Assembly (NCBI GenBank): GCA_021825025.1
Contig: JAKAIP010000022.1
Coordinates: 1 to 7,782, forward strand
DNA from: a bacterium
GTDB lineage: Bacteria > Patescibacteria > Paceibacteria > UBA9973 > SBAW01
DNA: 7,782 bases
Direction of reading: 5' to 3'
Under the pieces are notes generated by a model. It saw nothing but the letters and a program-made list of their open reading frames with translations. It was not told where the DNA came from and searched no databases. Shown here one piece after another: positions 1 to 5,623 of the stretch (positions are counted from its first letter, which is position 1; every line of letters starts with the position of its first letter). A program made the translations under genes and the position numbers.

Positions 1-35
1 CAACTGGCGAAGCACCTGCAAATCTGCCGATATAG
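1..35 (+). CDS. Possible 3' end of an upstream gene (partial)
   Basis: The frame starting at base 3 reads TGEAPANLPI and ends at TAG (33-35), five bases before the mltG start. In a segment where genes follow each other within a few bases, this looks like the tail of an upstream gene in the same operon. Ten residues are too few to identify a product. The mltG frame itself is also open to the left edge without an ATG, so the alternative is that mltG starts further upstream and this tail is not a gene. Confidence 0.3.
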   Translation, partial: TGEAPANLPI

Positions 36-40
36 AAACT

Positions 41-1039
41 ATGGACTCTTTTCTCCGCTATCTCGCGATGGTTCGGTCGAGGTGGGTGCGCATTTTCGCC
101 CACAATCGAGTGGGGAGTATCCTGCTCCTTCTCTTTATTCTTGCTGGGGTGTACTGGTATGCCTGTGCTGCGCCTATGAACTTTTCTGCGGGGACTATCG
201 TGCGTATCATACCGGGTACGTCAGTGGCAGAAGCAACGCAAGAACTTGCTGACGCCCATATCATTTCTCATCCCTCGCTCCTCCGGGCACTCATTCGTCT
301 TTCGGGAGAGAGTACGCTCGTACAAACTGGTGTATATCGATTCGCTACGCCTCAAAACATTTTCGTTATCGCGCACCGTTTAACTACGGGTGACTACGGC
401 CTACCACCGATACGGATCACGTTCGTCGAAGGGGCTACCGTACGGGAGATGGCAGCACACATTGCCGAAACGTTCCCTGCCTTGCCTGCAGCAGCGTTCC
501 TTACCGCAGCCCAGGGACAAGAAGGATATCTCTTCCCGGACACTTATTTTTTCGAACCTTCAGCCGATGCGACAGCTATTGTTGCGGCACTCCGTTCAAA
601 TTTCGACACGAAGATCGCAGGACTCTCCGGTGAGATTAGTGCCTCAGGTCGTTCGCTTGCCGATATTGTCACTCTTGCGTCACTTGTTGAAAAAGAGGCC
701 CGGACAACTGTCGACCGGAAGATGATTGCTGGCATTCTCCTCAATCGCTTGCGACTCGGTATGCCGCTCCAGGTTGACGCGGTTTTTGGGTATATTTTTA
801 ATCGTGATACTTATTCGCCAACCTTTGCTGATCTGAAAGTTAATTCGCCCTACAACACCTACCTCCACACCGGGCTTCCGCCGGGCCCTATCGATAATCC
901 AGGCCTCGATTCTATCGAGGCGGTATTGCAACCGACACAGACAGCCTACCTCTACTACCTGACCGGCAAAGATGGACATATGTACTACGCCACAACCTAT
1001 GCTGCCCATCAAGCTAACCAAAAAAAGTACTTACAGTAG
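41..1039 (+). CDS. mltG: Endolytic peptidoglycan transglycosylase MltG (YceG family)
   Basis: This is a membrane-anchored lytic transglycosylase that cleaves nascent glycan strands within the chain and is thought to set glycan length or terminate polymerisation. In the 332-residue protein, a short basic cytoplasmic N-terminus is followed by one hydrophobic segment (about 26-44), a LysM-like region (about 46-115) and the YceG catalytic domain. Family motifs are clear: EGYLFPDTYFF (161-171), ASLVEKEA (213-220, holding the catalytic glutamate), ILLNRL (232-237) and the SPYNTYLHTGLPPGPIDNPG block (269-288). Length matches the family (about 330-340). ATG 41 is the first in-frame ATG, but the frame is open to the left edge, so a slightly longer N-terminus cannot be excluded. 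No Shine-Dalgarno is visible. mnmA begins one base after its stop. Family assignment is very secure. Confidence 0.95.
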   Translation: MDSFLRYLAMVRSRWVRIFAHNRVGSILLLLFILAGVYWYACAAPMNFSAGTIVRIIPGTSVAEATQELADAHIISHPSLLRALIRLSGESTLVQTGVYRFATPQNIFVIAHRLTTGDYGLPPIRITFVEGATVREMAAHIAETFPALPAAAFLTAAQGQEGYLFPDTYFFEPSADATAIVAALRSNFDTKIAGLSGEISASGRSLADIVTLASLVEKEARTTVDRKMIAGILLNRLRLGMPLQVDAVFGYIFNRDTYSPTFADLKVNSPYNTYLHTGLPPGPIDNPGLDSIEAVLQPTQTAYLYYLTGKDGHMYYATTYAAHQANQKKYLQ

Positions 1040-1040
1040 A

Positions 1041-1064
1041 ATGCCTGTACGTATGCCTGTACGA
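1041..1064 (+). repeat. 12-base tandem duplication carrying two start codons
   Basis: Two adjacent copies, ATGCCTGTACGT and ATGCCTGTACGA, differ only in the last base. Each begins with an in-frame ATG and encodes MPVR, so MnmA begins MPVRMPVR. The duplication doubles the possible initiation codon without changing the frame. Neither copy has a recognisable Shine-Dalgarno sequence. Confidence 0.85.
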
Positions 1065-2072
1065 GGAAAGAAGATATATGTCGGTCTGTCGGGGGGCGTT
1101 GATTCTGCGGTATCCGCAGCCCTACTACAGAGCGCCGGCGCAGAGGTGACCGGCGTGTACATTAAGGGGTGGTATCCACCCGGTATGCCTTGCACCTGGG
1201 CAGAAGAGCGCCGTGACGCCATGCGCGTTGCGGCTCGACTCCACATTCCTTTTGAGACACTCGATGCGAGTGTCGAGTATAAAAAGGGGGTCATTGAGTA
1301 CCTCATCGCGGAGTACGCGGCGGGACGAACCCCGAACCCCGACGTGATGTGTAATCGTGAGGTGAAATTTGGTGTCTTTTACCGGTATGCCAAGGGACGC
1401 GGCGCCGACGCTATTGCAACTGGTCATTATCGAGCCGGAGAGAAAGATCAAAGTTATTTTCTCTGGGCCGTCCCGAAAGAAGTCCTCGCGGAAACTATTT
1501 TCCCCGTCGGAAAGATGGAGAAAAGCGCCGTGCGAACACTCGCGCGACGCTTCCGATTGCCCGTTGCTGAGAAGCGAGATAGCCAAGGAGTCTGTTTCCT
1601 CGGCAATATTTCTGTCGAAGAATTCCTCCGCAGTGAACTCGGTGAGAACCGGGGACTGGCGTACGACGAACACGGAGCTGTTATCGGTGAACACACGGGG
1701 GTGCTCCTCCATACTCTTGGCGAACGAATCGCTCTCCAGCCTCCCGAAGGTTCAAGCTTGTCGGTGCCAAAAGGCCCGTGGTTTGTTCTCGCAAAAAACA
1801 TAGCGAAGAACCAACTGACCGTAGGGAAGTCACGAGTACCCCAAGAACAGCGGCCTTCGCAAACTATTCGGTTTACTGACGCAAATTGGATTACAGACGC
1901 TTCTCGAATAACCTCTGCTCAGTATCGGTACCGCGGCCCGCGACTACTGGGTTCTGTTGCACACGACTGTTTTGTAAGCTCCACCCCTCTCCCAGAGCTA
2001 CCTACCCCCGGGCAATCCATTGTCTTCTCGCACGGTGACGAGCTTGTCGGTGGTGGTATTATAGTCGCATGA
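1041..2072 (+). CDS. mnmA: tRNA-specific 2-thiouridylase MnmA
   Basis: MnmA activates U34 of Lys, Glu and Gln tRNAs with ATP and replaces the C2 oxygen with sulfur delivered as a persulfide. The 343-residue protein has the PP-loop SGGVDS (17-22), the RTPNPDVMCNREVKFG block (96-111) with first catalytic cysteine C104, GHY (128-130), DQSYFL (136-141), SQGVCFLG (181-188) with the second cysteine C185, and a C-terminal beta-barrel ending in LVGGGII. Both catalytic cysteines are present. It is shorter than E. coli MnmA (368), partly because only five residues separate GHY from DQSYFL. Start choice is between ATG 1041 and ATG 1053, which lie in two copies of a 12-base tandem repeat; an ATG at 972 would overlap mltG by 68 bases and is unlikely. 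The stop overlaps the next start as ATGA. Confidence 0.95.
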   Translation: MPVRMPVRGKKIYVGLSGGVDSAVSAALLQSAGAEVTGVYIKGWYPPGMPCTWAEERRDAMRVAARLHIPFETLDASVEYKKGVIEYLIAEYAAGRTPNPDVMCNREVKFGVFYRYAKGRGADAIATGHYRAGEKDQSYFLWAVPKEVLAETIFPVGKMEKSAVRTLARRFRLPVAEKRDSQGVCFLGNISVEEFLRSELGENRGLAYDEHGAVIGEHTGVLLHTLGERIALQPPEGSSLSVPKGPWFVLAKNIAKNQLTVGKSRVPQEQRPSQTIRFTDANWITDASRITSAQYRYRGPRLLGSVAHDCFVSSTPLPELPTPGQSIVFSHGDELVGGGIIVA

Positions 2073-2485
2073 GACATACTCGTCTTTGGATTGTCGCGTC
2101 CATCCTCGCCATTCTTATTGTTGCTGATTTTATCTTCTCGGTGCCACACACGAAGGATATTCCCGTCGAGAATGCCGCGCTACCTACCGCACCAACGTCG
2201 CAACCCGTCGTTTCCGTTCAGGATGTCTACAGAAGGGGAGTACATACGATAAGCGGTTCGATCACGGTAGCAACTCCTTGTACCGAAGTAAGTGCCGCCG
2301 CCTCGCTCACCGGCACTGCGTCGACAACGCAAACGATACTTGTGGCCATTACTGCACCAGAAGACACGGGTATCTGTTTGCAACAGAAGACGATAGTACC
2401 TTTCTCGACAACTCTCTCCGCCCCAGCCCAGCTTCCGCTCGTCGTGACGGTAAATGGCGAGACTGCCTCAACAACCAGCCTATGA
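2069..2485 (+). CDS. Membrane-anchored protein of unknown function, two cysteines
   Basis: I do not recognise a characterised family. The 138-residue protein has a basic N-terminus (MRHTR), one strongly hydrophobic segment (about 7-24), a Pro/Ala/Thr-rich linker (about 30-50) and a small beta-rich outer domain (about 53-136). That domain holds exactly two cysteines, C71 (TPC) and C103 (GIC), spaced so they could form a disulfide outside the membrane. It ends in a Thr/Ser-rich tail. There is no lipobox cysteine after the hydrophobic segment, so it is probably an uncleaved anchor or a signal peptide rather than a lipoprotein. The start overlaps the mnmA stop as ATGA, and its own stop overlaps the next start in the same way, which suggests coupled translation. 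Gene reality is well supported; function is unknown. Confidence 0.8.
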   Translation: MRHTRLWIVASILAILIVADFIFSVPHTKDIPVENAALPTAPTSQPVVSVQDVYRRGVHTISGSITVATPCTEVSAAASLTGTASTTQTILVAITAPEDTGICLQQKTIVPFSTTLSAPAQLPLVVTVNGETASTTSL

Positions 2486-3351
2486 CCCCGCTTCCCGTCA
2501 TAGTGAAAGCCGATGGATCGAAGGAAAGTTTTGATCCCACTCGCTTGGTGCTGTCACTACGTCGCGCGGGAGCTGGAGCCTATACGGCTGAACGTATCGC
2601 TGCGCTCATCACTGAGACAGTTGCCCCAGGAACGTCGTCGAGGGAAATATATGCGCGAGCATTCTCTCTCTTGAGGAAAGAGGCGCGACCGGTTGCGGCA
2701 CGCTATCGTCTTCGAGGAGCACTCTTTGAGCTCGGTCCCACCGGCCATCCGTTTGAAGATTTTATTTCTCACCTGTACCGCGCAGAAGGATGGAGTGTTG
2801 AAACGCGGAAAATGATACGCGGGAAGTGTGTGACCCACGAAGTCGACTTCTACGCCTCGCATCCCGGACAAAACACCTTCCTCGCTGCCGAACTCAAGTA
2901 TCATAATGACCCCAACTATAAGAGCGATTTAAAAACCGCTCTCTATGTGAAAAGTCGCTTTGATGATATTTTCTCCTGTGACCCGAAAGTCCGTGCGTGC
3001 CCCATCGATCGGGGCATTTTAATCACGAACACGAAGTTTACTTCTGAGGCAATTGCGTATGCCGAATGTGCCGGCGTCGAACTCCTTGGGTGGGGGTACC
3101 CCCTCCACGACACCCTCTTTATGCGAATGAGTCGTGCCCGAGTGTATCCCATTACCTCACTCACCGGTCTCTCGCGTGCTGAAAAAAATCTCCTCATTGC
3201 CGCTGGCACTATCGCCGTCGATGAAGTGCTCCGCGATAAGCGGCGACTTGATGTCCTTCACCTTTCTCCTGAGAGAGTCGGTGAACTTCTTGCCGAAGCA
3301 GAAGGACTACTCTCGCTTCCTGATGCGGGGCACGAACACACTACCGTATGA
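2482..3351 (+). CDS. ATP-cone domain fused to a PD-(D/E)XK (Mrr-like) nuclease
   Basis: The 289-residue protein has an N-terminal ATP-cone (about 4-85; VIVKADGSKESFDPTRLVLS, 6-25), a nucleotide-sensing domain best known from ribonucleotide reductase and NrdR. A restriction-endonuclease-like domain follows: GHPFEDFI (88-95), D122 in HEVDFYA, and E137-x-K139 in AAELKYH. These form a complete D...ExK active site like that of Mrr-type nucleases. The C-terminal part (about 220-275) is helical and may be a hairpin-helix-type nucleic-acid-binding region. The start at 2482 gives an ATGA overlap with the previous gene and puts the first residue just before the ATP-cone; the longer frame back to 2278 is an out-of-frame read of the upstream gene. 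Plausibly it is a DNA nuclease whose activity or oligomer state depends on ATP/dATP. The domains are secure, the role is inferred. Confidence 0.87.
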   Translation: MTPLPVIVKADGSKESFDPTRLVLSLRRAGAGAYTAERIAALITETVAPGTSSREIYARAFSLLRKEARPVAARYRLRGALFELGPTGHPFEDFISHLYRAEGWSVETRKMIRGKCVTHEVDFYASHPGQNTFLAAELKYHNDPNYKSDLKTALYVKSRFDDIFSCDPKVRACPIDRGILITNTKFTSEAIAYAECAGVELLGWGYPLHDTLFMRMSRARVYPITSLTGLSRAEKNLLIAAGTIAVDEVLRDKRRLDVLHLSPERVGELLAEAEGLLSLPDAGHEHTTV

Positions 3352-3809
3352 AAAATTTCCCTATCTTTGTTGCAGGTTTTATGCTCGGAGCCTTATGTAT
3401 CGGCGCCCTCCGGAGTAGCTCGGACTTCTTCTTGGTGCCTCCTCCGTCTTCGGCCTCGAGTACGCAAGTGCAATCAGTTCCCGAAAGCGGCGCGGTATCT
3501 ATTACAAACCAGCCTGCCGGCACGACCGTGCTTGTCGAATCGGTCACGGTACCGCAACCGGGGGTGTGGGTCGCCGTGCGCGAAATGAGTGGAACGACTC
3601 TTGGGAATGTCCTGGGCGCGGTACGAGTCAGTGGTCCACGCAGTGCGGTGACTGTGCAGCTGCTTCGCGCAACAGAACCCAATCTCTCCTATGCCGTCGA
3701 ACTATATCGAGATGATAACAATGGCAAATTCGATCCCGCAACGAATAGCGTCTACATAGACTTCGCGACTGGTGCGCCGGTTATCGCGTACTTCTCAACA
3801 ACAAACTAA
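3348..3809 (+). CDS. Membrane-anchored DUF7282-like beta-sandwich protein
   Basis: The 153-residue protein has a hydrophobic N-terminal segment (about 5-22) that should export or anchor it, a Pro/Ser-rich linker (about 31-47), and one extracytoplasmic domain (about 49-150). The domain resembles DUF7282: VTVPQPGVWVAVRE (67-79), a G-x-x-L-G turn, a VTVQLLRATEPNLSYAVELY strand pair (101-120) and RDDNNGKFDP (121-130), followed by VIAYF near the end. The D-D-N-N-G-K-F-D loop looks like a calcium-binding turn; that is inference. C17 lies in GALC, with Leu before the cysteine, which is a poor lipobox. The start overlaps the previous stop as ATGA. No enzymatic function can be read from it; an adhesive or structural surface role is possible. 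Confidence 0.8.
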   Translation: MKNFPIFVAGFMLGALCIGALRSSSDFFLVPPPSSASSTQVQSVPESGAVSITNQPAGTTVLVESVTVPQPGVWVAVREMSGTTLGNVLGAVRVSGPRSAVTVQLLRATEPNLSYAVELYRDDNNGKFDPATNSVYIDFATGAPVIAYFSTTN

Positions 3810-3811
3810 AT

Positions 3812-4603
3812 ATGGCATTTGCTGGTTACAAACTGAAATGGGAGAAAGGGCGATTTGATCCGTCCTCAAAGGAACCGTACACCATCTCACGCTCGAAAAT
3901 CGATCGGTTTGTCGAATGTCCGCGCTGCTACTGGCTTGAAGCGCGCTATGGCATCGGTCGCCCTGATACACCCGCGTTTACGCTCAATAATGCAGTTGAT
4001 GAGCTTTTTAAAAAAGAATTCGATATTCGCCGTGCGCGCGGCGAAGCGCATCCGCTTATGCAACAGTACGGTATCGACGCTATCCCGTATGCTCACGAGA
4101 AGCTCGAAGAATGGCGTGACGCGTTCAAGCGCGGCATTTCGTATCACGATACTGAAAACAATCTTATCGTACGAGGCGGCATCGATGACGTGTGGGTCAA
4201 CCCCGCAGGGGAACTCTTTATTGTTGATTACAAAGCCACTGCGGGAAAGGAGGAGGTGACCCTCGATGATGAGTGGAAGATTCAGTACAAGCGCCAGGTC
4301 GAAGTATACCAATGGCTGTTCCGCAAAAATGGCTTCCCCGTCTCACCCATCGCGTACTTTGTATATGCGAACGGACGAAATGATAAGGAGGCCTTCGATG
4401 GGAAGCTCGAATTCGACATCACCATTTTGCCGTACGAAGGGGATGACTCGTGGATTCCCGAGACACTGAAAGAGCTGAAAGCCTGTCTTGTCTCTGACAC
4501 CATCCCGAACGTAGGATCACGATGTGAATACTGTCCGTACCGAGAGCATGCTGGGAAAAAACTCCTCGCGTTGCATCACGCGCACACGAAGAAACAAAAA
4601 TGA
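3812..4603 (+). CDS. PD-(D/E)XK nuclease of the RecB/Cas4-like (PDDEXK_1) family
   Basis: The 263-residue protein shows the RecB-nuclease signature. SRSKIDRFVECPRCYWLE (26-43) is the N-terminal S..I..F..CPR element. GGIDDVW (122-128) provides the acidic residue (D125/D126), FIVDYKAT (136-143) provides D139-x-K141, and QVEVYQW (162-168) is the Q-xxx-Y motif. C238 and C241 (CEYCPY) lie near the C-terminus and, with C36 and C39, could hold an Fe-S cluster or zinc. The usual motif-I G-x-x-x-H is not evident: the matching stretch reads LNNAVDELFKKEFD (58-71). It begins two bases after the preceding stop, with no Shine-Dalgarno, and ends one base before the MGMT-type gene. A stand-alone DNA exonuclease/endonuclease role in repair or processing is likely; the exact substrate is unknown. 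There is no sign of cas genes or a CRISPR array nearby. Confidence 0.88.
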   Translation: MAFAGYKLKWEKGRFDPSSKEPYTISRSKIDRFVECPRCYWLEARYGIGRPDTPAFTLNNAVDELFKKEFDIRRARGEAHPLMQQYGIDAIPYAHEKLEEWRDAFKRGISYHDTENNLIVRGGIDDVWVNPAGELFIVDYKATAGKEEVTLDDEWKIQYKRQVEVYQWLFRKNGFPVSPIAYFVYANGRNDKEAFDGKLEFDITILPYEGDDSWIPETLKELKACLVSDTIPNVGSRCEYCPYREHAGKKLLALHHAHTKKQK

Positions 4604-4604
4604 T

Positions 4605-4865
4605 ATGTCTACGAATTCATTTGCCGATCGAGTACGGGACGCGGTACGACGCATACCGAGAGGAGAAACACGCAGTTACGGCGAGGTAGCCCGTGCTGTC
4701 GGCCACCCTGGAGCAGCGCGCGCCGTCGGCACCATTTTGAAAAAGAATTACGATCCGAGCGTGCCCTGCCATCGTGTTATCCGTGCGGATGGTACGCTCG
4801 GGGCATATAATCGCGGCGAAGAGCGCAAACGGAAACTTCTGCAAGAAGAAGGAGCACTTGCATAA
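4605..4865 (+). CDS. Minimal MGMT-family DNA alkyltransferase domain protein
   Basis: This family transfers alkyl groups from O6-alkylguanine in DNA to its own cysteine. The 86-residue protein is only the C-terminal DNA-binding/active-site domain: VRRIPRGETRSYGEVARAVG (14-33), AARAVGTIL (37-45) with the arginine finger R39, and PCHRVI (54-59) with acceptor cysteine C55, then DGTLGAY (62-68) and a KLLQEEG tail. The N-terminal domain of Ogt/Ada is absent. Because C55 is kept, it is not a classical alkyltransferase-like (ATL) protein, in which the position is usually Trp or Ala. ATG 4605 puts the start one base after the upstream stop and just before the domain; ATGs at 4524 and 4548 would overlap the nuclease gene. 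It may be an active transferase or a lesion-recognition protein; sequence alone does not decide. Confidence 0.88.
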   Translation: MSTNSFADRVRDAVRRIPRGETRSYGEVARAVGHPGAARAVGTILKKNYDPSVPCHRVIRADGTLGAYNRGEERKRKLLQEEGALA

Positions 4866-4869
4866 CCCC

Positions 4870-5571
4870 ATGCACGTATCCATAGATCCCTCCTGGCAGA
4901 CACATCTCGCAAAGGAGTTTGCTGCTCCGTATTTTTCAGCACTCACTACCTTTGTAAAAGAAGAGTATCGTACAGCCACAATATATCCGCACCCGAAAAA
5001 TATTTTTCGAGCTTTCGATCTCTGTCCGTTTGAAAAAGTGAAAGTGGTGATTCTTGGACAAGATCCGTACCACGGCGAGCACCAGGCCAATGGCCTCGCC
5101 TTCGCCGTCGAAGACACCACGAGAATCCCACCTTCGCTGCAAAACATTTTTAAAGAAATCCAAACAGATCTTGGGGGAGAGGCGCAGCCACCCAAAGACG
5201 GCAACCTAACTCACTGGGCGAAGCAAGGGGTACTGCTACTAAACGCGACACTTACTGTTCGCGCACACGCACCGGGCTCACATCAAGCACATGGGTGGGA
5301 AAAGTTCACCGATGCGGTGGTGCGGGCTCTTTCGGAGGAGCGCGAGCATCTCGTCTTTATGCTGTGGGGGAAGTACGCGAAAGCGAAGGGGGCACACATC
5401 GATCGACGGAAACATCTTGTGCTCGAAGCGGCGCATCCCTCGCCATTCTCCGCACATACGGGCTTTTTTGGCTGCAAGCATTTCAGTCGTGCAAACGAGT
5501 ATCTTGTCGCACACAATGAGCTGCCTATACGTTGGCTCGAACCCGTTGCTGCTCACTCTCAAAAGGTGTAA
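4870..5571 (+). CDS. ung: Uracil-DNA glycosylase, family 1
   Basis: Ung removes uracil from DNA to start base-excision repair. The 233-residue protein is full length for the family (E. coli 229). VVILGQDPYHGEHQANGLAF (59-78) holds the water-activating D65 and Y67. GVLLLNATLTV (120-130) holds the uracil-contacting N125. LVFMLWGKYAK (161-171) is followed by AAHPSPFSAHTGFFGCKHFS (187-206), with catalytic H189 and the DNA-intercalation loop. No key residue is missing. The start at 4870 follows the MGMT-type stop by four bases; an upstream in-frame ATG at 4774 lies inside that gene and adds residues unlike the family. GGAG at 4851-4854 is too distant to be a confident ribosome binding site. It is the last gene of the tightly packed cluster. 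Confidence 0.96.
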   Translation: MHVSIDPSWQTHLAKEFAAPYFSALTTFVKEEYRTATIYPHPKNIFRAFDLCPFEKVKVVILGQDPYHGEHQANGLAFAVEDTTRIPPSLQNIFKEIQTDLGGEAQPPKDGNLTHWAKQGVLLLNATLTVRAHAPGSHQAHGWEKFTDAVVRALSEEREHLVFMLWGKYAKAKGAHIDRRKHLVLEAAHPSPFSAHTGFFGCKHFSRANEYLVAHNELPIRWLEPVAAHSQKV

Positions 5572-5611
5572 AGTCTGAACGGCTATTTGTTCCTGGCAAT
5601 CAACTGCATAC

Positions 5612-5618
5612 AAGGGGA
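5612..5618 (+). promoter_or_regulatory. Weak Shine-Dalgarno-like site
   Basis: AAGGGGA lies five bases before ATG 5624. It is the only purine-rich, well-spaced ribosome binding candidate in front of a start in this window, and it supports the start of the IMP cyclohydrolase-like gene. The match to the anti-Shine-Dalgarno needs a G-U pair. I see no convincing -35/-10 promoter in the 52-base gap (5572-5623). Confidence 0.4.
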
Positions 5619-5623
5619 TCACG

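Noticed and set aside
903..921. Perfect 8-base inverted repeat with three-base loop (GCCTCGAT/ATCGAGGC) in mltG
   Set aside because: It lies inside the conserved PGxDSIEA coding stretch of MltG with no T-run after it; probably coincidental.
1256..1274. Perfect 8-base inverted repeat with three-base loop (GACACTCG/CGAGTGTC) in mnmA
   Set aside because: It is in the middle of a coding region with no neighbouring regulatory feature; no evidence of function.
1125..1712. 195-codon minus-strand open frame inside mnmA
   Set aside because: It lies wholly opposite a secure mnmA reading frame, and its translation shows no recognisable domain; a shadow frame.
3092..3103. 12-base perfect palindrome GGGGGTACCCCC
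   Set aside because: It is inside the ATP-cone nuclease gene and appears once; no partner site or regulatory context.
3348..3413. Lipoprotein signal in the DUF7282-like protein (GALC)
   Set aside because: Leu directly before the cysteine and lack of a fitting lipobox make lipid attachment unlikely.
3812..4603. Reading the RecB-like nuclease as Cas4 of a CRISPR system
   Set aside because: No Cas1, Cas2, effector gene or repeat-spacer array is present, and the C-terminal cysteine set is not the Cas4 pattern.
4605..4865. Classical ATL (alkyltransferase-like) protein
   Set aside because: The active-site cysteine is kept in PCHR; ATLs replace it, usually with Trp or Ala.
4617..5204. 195-codon minus-strand open frame opposite the MGMT-type gene and ung
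   Set aside because: It is antisense to two well-supported genes and has low-complexity, non-family sequence.
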